From the NCBI GenBank assembly GCA_017474765.1, contig JAFVGW010000023.1, positions 132,606 to 186,926 of the forward strand: a stretch of 54,321 nucleotides of DNA. Direction: 5' to 3'. Position numbers and translations under genes: made by a program. The notes beneath the pieces were generated by a model. That model was not told the DNA's origin. It saw only the letters and a list, made by a program, of their open reading frames with translations, and made no database searches. Source of the stretch: Salinivirgaceae bacterium (GTDB lineage Bacteria; Bacteroidota; Bacteroidia; Bacteroidales; SZUA-534). Below, in pieces: positions 24,136-33,279 of the stretch (positions within the stretch are counted from its first letter, which is position 1; every line of letters starts with the position of its first letter).

Positions 24136-25056
24136 ATGAACGAATTGGTTCTTTCAATAGGTATAATTACATATAATCAAGAAAAATATATAGCACAAAC
24201 ATTGGATAGTATATTGTCTCAAGAACATAATTATGATTTTGAGATTATTGTTGGAGATGATTGTTCTGAGGATAGTACTCGTTCAATTGTTGAGAATTAT
24301 GCTGCAAAATATCCCAACATTGTAAAGCCAATATATAATGAAAAAAACTGTGGACTTATTAAAAATTACTACAATGTAATTAAACATTGCAAAGGGAAAT
24401 ATGTAATGGAATGTGCAGGTGATGATTTTTGGTTGGCGGGGAAAGTTCAAAAACAAATAAACTATATGGAAGCACATCCAGAAGTGGGATTGTGTTATGG
24501 AAAAGCGCAGTGTGTTGATGAAGATGGTACATATTTAAAACGAATAGTTGGAAAGTCTACAATGACATTCAATGAACTTTTAAATGAGAATGGAATACCT
24601 GCTGTTACAGTTTGTTTTAAGAGAAGCGTCTTTGATACCTATTTTGAAGATGTATTTCCAGAATCAAAACCATGGATTATGGAAGATTATCCATTGTGGT
24701 TATGGATTTCAAAAAGTTCAACAATATATTTTATGAATGATTTGGTCGCAGCCTATAGAATGATGCCGGAATCAGTTTATAATACAGCTAATATTGATAA
24801 AAAATTGTTATTTGAAGATAATGTATATCAGATAAGAACCTATTTCGCCAATAGGTATGGTGTTGAAATTGAACCTTATGATAGAGAGAAAAAAAAATGC
24901 AATATCATGTTTGAAAAGCTTTTGTTTCATTATGATAAAGAAAATGCAGATAAATTGAAACAAGTATTAAAGCCTACAAGTTTTAAAAACGTAATTATGA
25001 GAATTATGATTTCTTCGAAAGTATTGATGAAGTTATATTATTATATCTGTGTTTAG
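24136..25056 (+). CDS. Family 2 glycosyltransferase
   Basis: A 306-residue GT-A fold enzyme: LSIGIITYNQEKYIAQTLDSIL, the donor-binding GDDCSEDSTRSIV near residue 39 and AGDDFW (about 95) for the metal and nucleotide. A cytosolic/membrane-associated transferase of one sugar onto the lipid-linked repeat unit. The donor and linkage cannot be told from sequence. Confidence 0.88.
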   Translation: MNELVLSIGIITYNQEKYIAQTLDSILSQEHNYDFEIIVGDDCSEDSTRSIVENYAAKYPNIVKPIYNEKNCGLIKNYYNVIKHCKGKYVMECAGDDFWLAGKVQKQINYMEAHPEVGLCYGKAQCVDEDGTYLKRIVGKSTMTFNELLNENGIPAVTVCFKRSVFDTYFEDVFPESKPWIMEDYPLWLWISKSSTIYFMNDLVAAYRMMPESVYNTANIDKKLLFEDNVYQIRTYFANRYGVEIEPYDREKKKCNIMFEKLLFHYDKENADKLKQVLKPTSFKNVIMRIMISSKVLMKLYYYICV

Positions 25057-25127
25057 TAATACCTTCAGTCGTTAAGCAATATAGGTATCAATAGTTTTTT
25101 ATTGTTATTATCCTGAAGTATTGATAT

Positions 25128-26384
25128 ATGTGGTTTATTTTTGTGAAAATATTGTATATCATAAGCATAATACCACTATTGTGGGGAATCATAAAGATGA
25201 CCTATAAGAGAAAATATCAGGTGGTTACATCGCTGGTGTTTTGGATGTCGTTTTTCTATTTTTGTTATATTGCTTTTCCTTGTTTTTTTATTGAAGATAT
25301 TAATTGCAAATGGGGCTTTTCCGATAATACAATTACTTTTTCAAGATGTGTGGTATTCTTTTATAATTTGTTTTTTGCATTCTTAATTTTTTGTTTCTGT
25401 AAAGGAGATGACACGTTCAAAAACGAAATTCTTGTTAAGCCAAGATATAAGATTATTTATCAACTCTCATATCTCGTGGAATGGGCAAGCATAATAGTTG
25501 TTTCTTTGGCAATATTACGTTTGATTAACGTTCGGGCATCCGCGGAGTCTGTTGGCAGTTTTTCATATTTTATTGTGAGAAATGCTGCATTGCGTTTGGA
25601 AGCGCAGTATCATATTCGAATGTTTCTGTATATGCTTATTCCTGCAAGTTTTTTCCTTTTTTTTAAAAATAAAAGACTTGTTTATTTTTTACCATTGGTT
25701 TTGGTTGCTGTATTTGAAACGTTGGCTAATCAACGGACAACCGCGTTTATAGTGTTGATTTATTTATATATTCTGTATGTCATAACGCAGAAAAAATTAG
25801 CCTTGAAAATAATTGTTCCTATTATGTCGGTTTTGCTGGTAGGAGTGCTTTTTGTTAGAGCTGCTGCTTTGGGAACGGAATTGAATTGGACAATGGTATT
25901 TGGAGAATTTTTCGAAACATTTACAACTCTGCCCTTTATAATTGAACATAATTTGATTGGCAGAGGCTTTAATTTGGAAAGAATAATAGCGGATTGTACA
26001 TATGCTAGCCTTCTCCCTGGTTCCATAAAGCTTTCTTTATTATCATACGAGAGCGTAGGTGTGGAATTGTCTCATTTGGTTGGAAGAGGTTATGGATTGG
26101 GTTCAAATTTTATATCGGAACAAATATATGAACTGGGATATATTGGTTTTATCTCGTCATTGATTGTACCTTTTTTGGTTGTTATAATTGATAAATGGTT
26201 AAGGGGGGCTGACAATCTTTTGGTTAAAATAATTTTTATTTTTCAACTACGATTATTCATTAGGGAAGGAATAACGCAGTTTACGGTTATCTTATACATC
26301 TTTCTTGTGTATTTTGCTATATATTATATTTTTCGCAAGAAAAAACACGTTACGCCCAATGTTTTATTAAGAAATATATGTTAA
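25128..26384 (+). CDS. O-antigen/capsule repeat-unit polymerase (Wzy-like)
   Basis: A 418-residue polytopic protein with about 10-12 hydrophobic segments and a loop near the middle containing RASAESVGSFSYFIVRNAALRLEAQYHIR and, later, GRGFNLERIIAD and GRGYGLGSNFISEQIYELGYIG. This matches the hydrophobic profile of Wzy polymerases, and the ANQRTTAFIVLIYLYIL segment supports it. Sequence conservation in the family is low, so confidence rests on topology and place between wzx and glycosyltransferases. Confidence 0.8.
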   Translation: MWFIFVKILYIISIIPLLWGIIKMTYKRKYQVVTSLVFWMSFFYFCYIAFPCFFIEDINCKWGFSDNTITFSRCVVFFYNLFFAFLIFCFCKGDDTFKNEILVKPRYKIIYQLSYLVEWASIIVVSLAILRLINVRASAESVGSFSYFIVRNAALRLEAQYHIRMFLYMLIPASFFLFFKNKRLVYFLPLVLVAVFETLANQRTTAFIVLIYLYILYVITQKKLALKIIVPIMSVLLVGVLFVRAAALGTELNWTMVFGEFFETFTTLPFIIEHNLIGRGFNLERIIADCTYASLLPGSIKLSLLSYESVGVELSHLVGRGYGLGSNFISEQIYELGYIGFISSLIVPFLVVIIDKWLRGADNLLVKIIFIFQLRLFIREGITQFTVILYIFLVYFAIYYIFRKKKHVTPNVLLRNIC

Positions 26385-26385
26385 C

Positions 26386-27462
26386 ATGGCGAAAGTTTGT
26401 TTCATCTTGAATAGTTTTGAAATTGGGGGAATAGAAAGGGTCGTCGTTTCTCTTGCAAACGCTTTGTCGAAATATCATAAAATAGATTTGTTTGTATTAA
26501 AAAATAGGGGTGTTTTAAAATCAACCCTTTCATCAGATGTGAATGTTATATCATATGACAACCTGAAAGTAAAGAGTTCGCTAAAATATCTTTCCGCATA
26601 TTTAAAAAATAACAATCCGAAATATTTAGTAACAAGCATATATCTAATTTCTATCATTGGGCATTTTGCAATAAAAAAAGCACATGCTGAAACTAAACAG
26701 ATTGTTGTTCATCATGCGTTATTAGATAGCGAATTCACACATAGTGTATTTAATCCAATTCTGTTAAAGTTTGTATCCATAATATATAATAAAGCATACA
26801 AAGTGCTTGCTGTTTCAAAAGGCGTGTATGAGTGTTTAAAAAAAATTGGTGTCAAGAATGTTGAAGTTATGTATAACCCAATTGATATTGAAGAGAAGGA
26901 GAAAAATGTTGATTTTGAAATAAAGAATGCAGTAGAATTAAAACCATATTTTCTGTTTCTTGGGAGATTGTGCCAAGTGAAAAACATAAAACTCATTATA
27001 AAGGGCTTTTATGAATACTTACAGACACATCCATTATCTGTTCACAAATTAGTAATTATAGGATCTGGTCCAGACGAACAGAAATTAAAGACACTTGTTA
27101 ATGATTTGAAAATTAACGATAGATGTCTTTTCTTGGGAACAAAAGGGTATCCTGAGGCTTATTTGAAAAATGCAGAATTAGTGTTAATGGCATCATATTC
27201 AGAAGCAATGCCGGTTACAGTAATGGAAGCGTTCGCTTTTAATGTCCCCGTTGTCTCAACGCCAGCAAGAGGGTGTATTGATATTTTTGATTTGATTGAT
27301 TTTAAATATCATACAAATTCATTTGAAGATGAAACTGAATATTGTAAACTGATGGAAACGCTTATTTCAAAAAGGGCAGAATTATCATATTTATCAACAA
27401 AAGTAAAAGAATATTATTCCACAGATATTATTGTGAAAAAGTGGAATAGTATTCTACAGTAA
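26386..27462 (+). CDS. Family 4 glycosyltransferase
   Basis: A 358-residue GT-B enzyme. It begins CFILNSFEIGGIERVVVSLANAL (acceptor side) and has FLFLGRLCQVKNIKLIIKGF and the donor-site SYSEAMPVTVMEAFAFNVPVV with the E-x7-E spacing. One base after the polymerase stop, it is in the same operon. Donor not predictable. Confidence 0.9.
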   Translation: MAKVCFILNSFEIGGIERVVVSLANALSKYHKIDLFVLKNRGVLKSTLSSDVNVISYDNLKVKSSLKYLSAYLKNNNPKYLVTSIYLISIIGHFAIKKAHAETKQIVVHHALLDSEFTHSVFNPILLKFVSIIYNKAYKVLAVSKGVYECLKKIGVKNVEVMYNPIDIEEKEKNVDFEIKNAVELKPYFLFLGRLCQVKNIKLIIKGFYEYLQTHPLSVHKLVIIGSGPDEQKLKTLVNDLKINDRCLFLGTKGYPEAYLKNAELVLMASYSEAMPVTVMEAFAFNVPVVSTPARGCIDIFDLIDFKYHTNSFEDETEYCKLMETLISKRAELSYLSTKVKEYYSTDIIVKKWNSILQ

Positions 27463-27476
27463 AGATTTTAGAAGCT

Positions 27477-28286
27477 GTGGATAGAAAATGTCTAGTATCT
27501 GTTGTGATACCCGCTTATAATGCGGAGCGGACAATCAAAAGTACTCTAGATTCTATTTTAGGTCAAACTTATAATAATGTTGAAGTACTTGTAATAGATG
27601 ATGGCTCAACGGATTCTACCAGTATTATTGTAAAATCATATAGCGATACACGCATAAGATTAATTAACAAACCAAATGGCGGTGTGTCCTCTGCTAGAAA
27701 TCTTGGAATAAAATCTGCGCTTGGTGAATATGTCGCTTTTTGTGATTCTGATGATGTATGGCATCCACAAAAACTTGAAAAGCAATTAGAAATATTACGA
27801 AAAGATTCAAGTATTGATTTTATTGGTTGTAATCGTAATAATGAACGAACTCGTGTTTTTTTTCACAATTATTCATCGCTTAAACAGATAAGTTTTAATG
27901 ATTTGCTTTTAAAGGTATTTCCACAAACATCAACAGCAGTAATTAAAAAGTGCGTTTTTGATGATGTGGGTGTATTTGATGAAGAGCAAAGATATGCTGA
28001 AGATGTAAATTTATGGTTGCGGATTTGTTATAACAAAAAATGTTATATGATGCCGGATAGTTTAGTTGTGACAGGAGGTGGCAAACCACATTTTGGATTC
28101 AGTGGGTTATCTGCAAATCTAAAAGGAATGAGTGATGGTATTATTAAAAACATTAATGAAATGTATGCTTTTGGGTATATCACTATATTCAAAAAGGTGT
28201 TATTAGTTATATTTGAAAGAATAAAGTATTTGAGAAGAATCGTAATATGTAAATATAGAAATAACTGCAACTTAATTATAATATGA
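27477..28286 (+). CDS. Family 2 glycosyltransferase
   Basis: A 269-residue GT-A enzyme starting with GTG at 27477: VSVVIPAYNAERTIKSTLDSIL, VIDDGSTDSTS, NGGVSSARNLGI and CDSDDVWHPQKL are the classic GT2 motifs in order. It adds one residue to the repeat unit. It sits between a GT4 and a hexapeptide acyltransferase in the AT-rich part of the locus. Confidence 0.9.
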   Translation: MDRKCLVSVVIPAYNAERTIKSTLDSILGQTYNNVEVLVIDDGSTDSTSIIVKSYSDTRIRLINKPNGGVSSARNLGIKSALGEYVAFCDSDDVWHPQKLEKQLEILRKDSSIDFIGCNRNNERTRVFFHNYSSLKQISFNDLLLKVFPQTSTAVIKKCVFDDVGVFDEEQRYAEDVNLWLRICYNKKCYMMPDSLVVTGGGKPHFGFSGLSANLKGMSDGIIKNINEMYAFGYITIFKKVLLVIFERIKYLRRIVICKYRNNCNLIII

Positions 28287-28292
28287 TTTGAT

Positions 28293-28847
28293 ATGTTCAT
28301 TAGGTTTTGGGGGTTAATTAGAGCATTGATTTTGAGTCCTTTTTTCTTGAAGATAGGATTCCCGTCATATATATGTAAACCATTGGCTATATATCGTCCT
28401 AAAGGTATATCTATTGGAAAGAAAGTTCGAATTCAGCCGGGTGCAAGGATGGAAACTCATAATAACGGTCGCATAGAAATTCATGATGATGTTTCGATTG
28501 GCCAAAATTTTCATGTTACATCTGGGGGAAACGAAAACCTTGTTATTGGCAAAAAGACCACGATTTTAGGAAACGTTTTTGTTACAAACATAGACCATGA
28601 TTATAGAAAAATAGGACAACATATTTTAAAGCAACCATTTATTATTAGTAAAACAGAAATAGGGGAGAATTGCTTTATTGGGTATGGGGCGTGTATTCAA
28701 GCGGGAACTATTTTGGGCAAACAGTGTATTGTGGGCGCTAATGCAGTTGTTAGAGGCATATTCCCTGATTATTGTGTTATAGTTGGGGTACCCGCTAAAA
28801 TCATTAAAAAATATAACCCTGAAACTAATATTTGGGAACGAGTATAA
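28293..28847 (+). CDS. Hexapeptide-repeat O-acetyltransferase (WbbJ-like)
   Basis: A 184-residue left-handed beta-helix protein. It has hexapeptide turns (IGKKVRIQPGARM, IEIHDDVSIGQNFHV, IGKKTTILGNVFV), the catalytic-region FVTNIDHDYRKIG and the C-terminal FIGYGACIQAGTILGKQCIVGANAVV. It probably O-acetylates a sugar in the repeat unit. This is the second acyl-decoration gene in the locus. Confidence 0.85.
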   Translation: MFIRFWGLIRALILSPFFLKIGFPSYICKPLAIYRPKGISIGKKVRIQPGARMETHNNGRIEIHDDVSIGQNFHVTSGGNENLVIGKKTTILGNVFVTNIDHDYRKIGQHILKQPFIISKTEIGENCFIGYGACIQAGTILGKQCIVGANAVVRGIFPDYCVIVGVPAKIIKKYNPETNIWERV

Positions 28848-28857
28848 ATATTATAAA

Positions 28858-29991
28858 ATGAAAAATATCCTTATTTCAGGTGGTGCGGGTTTTATTGGTA
28901 GCACTATCGCATTAAAATTAGTTGCTAAAGGCTGCAACGTTACTGTGTTAGATTCTCTTACAGAACAGATTCACGGGAAAAATCCAGACAAGTCAGAACT
29001 ATATAACAGAATTAAGGGGAAGGTAAATTTCATTCATGGTACAGTGACAAGTCGAGATGATTGGCGTAAGGCTCTTATTGGTCAGGATGCTGTGATTCAC
29101 CTTGCGGCAGAAACTGGTACCGGACAATCTATGTATGAGATTTACAAGTATTGTAACACAAATATTGGTGGTACGGCCATTTTGCTAGATATTCTTGCAA
29201 ATGAAAGGCATACTATAAAAAAAGTAATTGTTGCCGAAAGCCGTGCTATTTATGGCGAGGGTATGTACAAATGCCCGAATTGCGGTATTGTCTATCCTGA
29301 TGCACGAGAGGAAAAGGCAATGCTAAATGGTGATTTTAACGTTAAATGTCCACAATGTGGTGCAAATGCTGAACTTATAAAAACCGATGAGAGTTGCCTT
29401 GTGCACCCAACATCTGTTTATGGTATTACAAAGCAAGTCCAAGGAGAACTTGTACATACGGTATGCAGGTCGTTGGGCATACCTTCAGTAAGTTTCCGCT
29501 ACCAAAATGTTTACGGGCCAGGACAGAGTCTTAAAAATCCGTATACAGGTATACTATCGATATTTAGCAATAGTCTTCGCCAAAATCATGACATAAATAT
29601 ATTTGAAGATGGTACGGAAAGTCGCGATTTCGTGTATATAGAAGATGTTGCTGACGCAACAATTCTAGCCATAGACAATGACCGATGTGCATACAGGGCG
29701 TTTAATGTCGGTACGGGCAAGGCCGTGGATGTTTTGACTGTCGCGAAGTATCTTAAGGAGTTTTATAAATCAGAAAGCAAAATCATCATTTCGGGCAATT
29801 TCCGTCTAGGCGATATCAGACATAATTATGCGGATATTTCGCTTGCTCAGAGTATTTTAGGCTATAGCCCTAAGTTTACTTTCGAAGAAGGATTGAGAAA
29901 TTTCTGCGAATGGGTTTTAACTCAGCCTATTGAAGAAGACAATTACAAAAATTCTCTTGACGAGATGAAAACCAAAGGGCTTTACAAATGA
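28858..29991 (+). CDS. NAD-dependent epimerase/dehydratase with a four-cysteine insert (dTDP-rhamnose 4-epimerase-like)
   Basis: A 377-residue extended SDR. GGAGFIGS (8-15) binds NAD, and the YGITK motif is at 188-192. Between them is an insert with CPNC (139-142) and CPQC (164-167), which looks like a small zinc ribbon. I associate this insert with dTDP-L-rhamnose 4-epimerase-type enzymes (WbiB family); that is memory, not a search. The ATG at 28858 is chosen because it gives MKNILISGGAGFIG; the longer frame overlaps the previous gene. Its stop overlaps the next gene by 4 bases. Confidence 0.8.
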   Translation: MKNILISGGAGFIGSTIALKLVAKGCNVTVLDSLTEQIHGKNPDKSELYNRIKGKVNFIHGTVTSRDDWRKALIGQDAVIHLAAETGTGQSMYEIYKYCNTNIGGTAILLDILANERHTIKKVIVAESRAIYGEGMYKCPNCGIVYPDAREEKAMLNGDFNVKCPQCGANAELIKTDESCLVHPTSVYGITKQVQGELVHTVCRSLGIPSVSFRYQNVYGPGQSLKNPYTGILSIFSNSLRQNHDINIFEDGTESRDFVYIEDVADATILAIDNDRCAYRAFNVGTGKAVDVLTVAKYLKEFYKSESKIIISGNFRLGDIRHNYADISLAQSILGYSPKFTFEEGLRNFCEWVLTQPIEEDNYKNSLDEMKTKGLYK

Positions 29992-30977
29992 GTTCTTTAG
30001 AAGGAAAAAGAATACTTTTTTTTGCGCCGAAGTTTTTTAACTACGAAGTGACGATTAAAGAAGAAATGGAACGTCAAGGCGCGATTGTGCATTTGTATGA
30101 TGAAAGAAACAATCCGTCATCATTTGAAAAATTGCTGATTCGTAAATTACCATTTGTTTTAAAGTCGAGAATCTTTAAATATTATAAACTGGTAATAGAA
30201 AAAGAATCCAGTTTTTCTCCAGATTATGTTTTTTTTCTGTCCCCAGAGACTGCGACAAAGGATTGTATTGAATTGATGAAACAAAGTTTCAATACATCAG
30301 TTTTTGTTTTATATATGTATGATTCGTTGCAGAACAAAAACGCGAAACATATTTATAAGTATTTTGACCGTTGTCTTTCTTTTGACCCAAATGATTGTAA
30401 AAAATACGGATTTATATTTCGCCCCCTATTTTATATAAAGACATTTGAACCAGTATCAAATAAAAAAGACTATAAATATGATTTTTGCTTCATAGGAACG
30501 ATTCATAGCGACAGAGCCAAAATTCTTTATATTCTTAAAGAATGTTTCGAGACTAACGGATTGTCATATTTTTATTATCTGTACATTCCTGGCAAATTGA
30601 TGTATTGTTTCAGATGGATTTTGAATAAGTATGTTAGAAAGTTCGGGAGCGAGTATGTTCATACGAAATCTATCGATAAGAAAAAAGTTTCTGATATTTC
30701 TGGGAATAGTAAGTGTATTATAGATATTAACCATCCTAAACAAGTTGGTCTTACAATGCGAACAATAGAAATGTTGGGGCTGCAACAAAAAATACTTACT
30801 ACCAACGAAAATGTAAAAGAATATGATTTCTATCGGCCAGAAAATCAGATTGTTGTTTCGCGTTCAAATATTAGCATTCCGACAGGTTGTATTTCTGGAA
30901 AATATGAAATGATAGATGAAGAAATTTATAAATCATACAATTTAACATCATGGATTTATAAAGTTTTTGATTTATGA
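29988..30977 (+). CDS. Putative GT-B glycosyltransferase (CgeB-like)
   Basis: A 329-residue protein I place among Bacteroidales polysaccharide transferases. It has a Rossmann-like start (RILFFAPKFFNYEVTIKEEM), a central YKYDFCFIGTIHSDRAKIL and a C-terminal MRTIEMLGLQQKILTTNENVKEYDFY, which resembles the donor site of CgeB/Glyco_trans_1_2 proteins. Overlap with both neighbours (4 bases each) puts it in the operon. The fold is inferred and the donor is unknown. Confidence 0.7.
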   Translation: MSSLEGKRILFFAPKFFNYEVTIKEEMERQGAIVHLYDERNNPSSFEKLLIRKLPFVLKSRIFKYYKLVIEKESSFSPDYVFFLSPETATKDCIELMKQSFNTSVFVLYMYDSLQNKNAKHIYKYFDRCLSFDPNDCKKYGFIFRPLFYIKTFEPVSNKKDYKYDFCFIGTIHSDRAKILYILKECFETNGLSYFYYLYIPGKLMYCFRWILNKYVRKFGSEYVHTKSIDKKKVSDISGNSKCIIDINHPKQVGLTMRTIEMLGLQQKILTTNENVKEYDFYRPENQIVVSRSNISIPTGCISGKYEMIDEEIYKSYNLTSWIYKVFDL

Positions 30978-31873
30978 AAACACTTCTTTTCACTGGAGCT
31001 TCAGGCTTTCTCGGTTCCAACATTCTTCCTTTGTTAAGGTCAAACTATGATGTTGACACCCTGGCTTTGGATGAAACCGCCACTTACAATATAAACCTTG
31101 TGACCGATGAAATTCATTTGGGCCATGGGTACGATATTGTCCTTCATGCTGCAGGCAAAGCGCATGTGGTTCCTAGGACCGATGCAGAAATCAAATTATT
31201 CTATGACATTAATTTTGAAGGTACCAAAAAAGTTTGCGCAGCTTTGGAAAAGGCAGGAACGCCCAAATCGTTTATTTTTATTAGCACCGTAGCGGTATAC
31301 GGATGCGATTTTGGCGAAATGATTACCGAAGAACACCATTTGGATGGTCAAACGCCATACGCAAAAAGTAAAATAATGGCAGAAGAGTTTTTGGCAGACT
31401 GGTGCAAGCGAAACAATGTAATACTTACAATTCTCCGTCCTTCACTGCTTGCTGGCAAAAACGCTCCAGGCAACCTTGGAGCGATGGTAAATGGCATAAA
31501 AACAGGTCGTTATTTAAGCATTGCAGGTGGAAAGGCGCGTAAAAGCGTGTTAATGGTTGATGATATTGCCAATCTGATTCCATTAGTTGCTGATAAAGGT
31601 GGCATTTATAATGTGTGCGATTCAAATAATCCAACATTCAGAGATTTGGAAATAGTGATATCCAGTCAGTTAAATAAGAAAATCCCTTTTTCGGTTCCGT
31701 TGTGGATAGCAAAATGTTTGGCGTGTATCGGCAATTTATTGGGGGCGAAGGCTCCAATCAACTCGCTTAAATTAAGGAAAATAACAGAATCTCTTACATT
31801 TTCGAATGAAAAGGCGGTTCGTGAATTGGGGTGGAATCCGATGGATGTTGTTGAAAACTACAAGATTAATTGA
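30974..31873 (+). CDS. SDR nucleotide-sugar reductase/epimerase paired with the initiating transferase
   Basis: A 299-residue extended SDR with TGASGFLGSNILPLL at the N-terminus, FIFISTVAVYGCDFGE and the YAKSK active-site motif near residue 130. Partnership with the following wecA-like gene (4-base overlap) is common in Bacteroides and Pseudomonas O-antigen loci. There the SDR reduces a 4-keto UDP-HexNAc to UDP-QuiNAc or UDP-FucNAc, the substrate of the transferase. The needed 4,6-dehydratase is not in the window, so the exact sugar is inference. Confidence 0.78.
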   Translation: MKTLLFTGASGFLGSNILPLLRSNYDVDTLALDETATYNINLVTDEIHLGHGYDIVLHAAGKAHVVPRTDAEIKLFYDINFEGTKKVCAALEKAGTPKSFIFISTVAVYGCDFGEMITEEHHLDGQTPYAKSKIMAEEFLADWCKRNNVILTILRPSLLAGKNAPGNLGAMVNGIKTGRYLSIAGGKARKSVLMVDDIANLIPLVADKGGIYNVCDSNNPTFRDLEIVISSQLNKKIPFSVPLWIAKCLACIGNLLGAKAPINSLKLRKITESLTFSNEKAVRELGWNPMDVVENYKIN

Positions 31874-32844
31874 TGATAGCTTTAATTACCATATTTATTC
31901 TTCTAGTTGTGATAGAGCTTGCCTACTTTCGTATAGCGGACAAGTTTAATATCATTGACAAACCAAACTTGCGGAGTTCGCATACCAGCATAACCTTGCG
32001 TGGCGGTGGAATTATCTTCCTGATAGGGATGTGGATTTATTGTGTGTTTTTTGGATTCAACTATCCGTGGTTTATGCTTGGCCTTACGTTTATCGCAGGA
32101 GTAAGTTTTATTGATGATGTTCATTCGGTAAAAAATTCGATAAGATTGATAATTCATTTCTTGTCAACGCTTTTGCTGTTTTATCAAATCGGATTATTAC
32201 AATCAGAGTATTGGTATATAATTGTAATAGCATTGATAGTGTGTGTAGGCGTAATTAACGCATACAACTTTATGGATGGTATCAATGGCATTACAGGCGG
32301 ATATTCGCTTGCGGTGTTGACTCCGCTTATGATTGTGAACTTCAATGAAGAATTCATAGACCATAACCTTTTGATTGTTGCCATAATGAGCCTGTTGGTA
32401 TTTTGCTTTTTCAATTTCCGCAAAAAAGCAAAATGTTTTGCTGGCGATGTGGGGGCGGTTGGTATCGCATTTATAATTCTTTTCGCGCTTGGAAGCGTTA
32501 TATTCAAGACATTTGATATCTCGTATATTGTATTTCTTGCGGTTTACGGAGTCGATAGTGTGCTTACTATTGTACACCGTATTATGCTTCATGAAAATCT
32601 CGGGCAGGCGCACCGCAAACATGCCTATCAGATTATGGCCAATGAGCTAAAGATTCCCCATACAGTTGTTTCTGCGGTGTACGCATTCTTGCAGGCTGTT
32701 ATATCATTCGGTCTTATTTTTCTGCCTGTAAATCATTATATATACGCAGGAGCAGTGATAGCTCTATTGGTGCTAGCATACGTGGCTTTTATGAAAAAAT
32801 ACTATCATTTGCATGAAGATTATTTAAAATCGAAAAACATTTGA
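31870..32844 (+). CDS. Undecaprenyl-phosphate HexNAc-1-phosphate transferase (WecA/WbpL-like)
   Basis: A 324-residue, about 10-TM prenyl transferase of the MraY/WecA superfamily: SSHTSITLRGGG (uracil side), DDVHSVKNSIR (catalytic Asp pair), NAYNFMDGINGITGGYS, FAGDVGAVGIAF and the HRKHAYQ loop. It starts each repeat unit by moving HexNAc-1-P from a UDP-sugar to undecaprenyl phosphate. Together with the SDR before it, it closes the assembly part of the locus, as in many Bacteroides loci. Confidence 0.93.
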   Translation: MMIALITIFILLVVIELAYFRIADKFNIIDKPNLRSSHTSITLRGGGIIFLIGMWIYCVFFGFNYPWFMLGLTFIAGVSFIDDVHSVKNSIRLIIHFLSTLLLFYQIGLLQSEYWYIIVIALIVCVGVINAYNFMDGINGITGGYSLAVLTPLMIVNFNEEFIDHNLLIVAIMSLLVFCFFNFRKKAKCFAGDVGAVGIAFIILFALGSVIFKTFDISYIVFLAVYGVDSVLTIVHRIMLHENLGQAHRKHAYQIMANELKIPHTVVSAVYAFLQAVISFGLIFLPVNHYIYAGAVIALLVLAYVAFMKKYYHLHEDYLKSKNI

Positions 32845-32845
32845 T

Positions 32846-33238
32846 ATGCTAATAAATAGAGAACTGTTGGATAAGGTATCAGCAGCTGCGAAACGAAGCG
32901 AACGTTTGAGAATGAACTATAATTTTCATGATTCGTTGGCAGCCCCGTCTCAACGTTTGCTGAATGCCTTGGAACCAGGCACTGTAATGCCAGTCCATAG
33001 GCATAGACATACTTCGGAAACTTATATTCTAATTCGGGGCGCAATAAAAATGATGTTTTATAATGATTCGGGCGATGTAACAGAATCGGTAATCCTGTCT
33101 GATAAAAATGACAATTTCGGCTACAATATTCCTGTGGGACAATGGCACTCATTGGAAGTGTTGGAACCTGATACTGTGATTTTCGAAACGAAAGATGGCC
33201 CGTACGCACCATTAAGTGATGATGATATTTTAAGATAG
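32846..33238 (+). CDS. WbuC-family cupin metalloprotein
   Basis: A 130-residue cupin. HRHRHTSETYILIRG (His and Glu metal ligands near residue 50) and VGQWHSLEVLEPDTVIFE fit the WbuC family, found beside O-antigen genes. One base separates it from the wecA-like gene. Its biochemical role is not established; it may act on a sugar nucleotide. Confidence 0.85.
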   Translation: MLINRELLDKVSAAAKRSERLRMNYNFHDSLAAPSQRLLNALEPGTVMPVHRHRHTSETYILIRGAIKMMFYNDSGDVTESVILSDKNDNFGYNIPVGQWHSLEVLEPDTVIFETKDGPYAPLSDDDILR

Positions 33239-33279
33239 ATAGTTAAAAGAGACGAATCATTTATTTGAGAGTAATTAAA

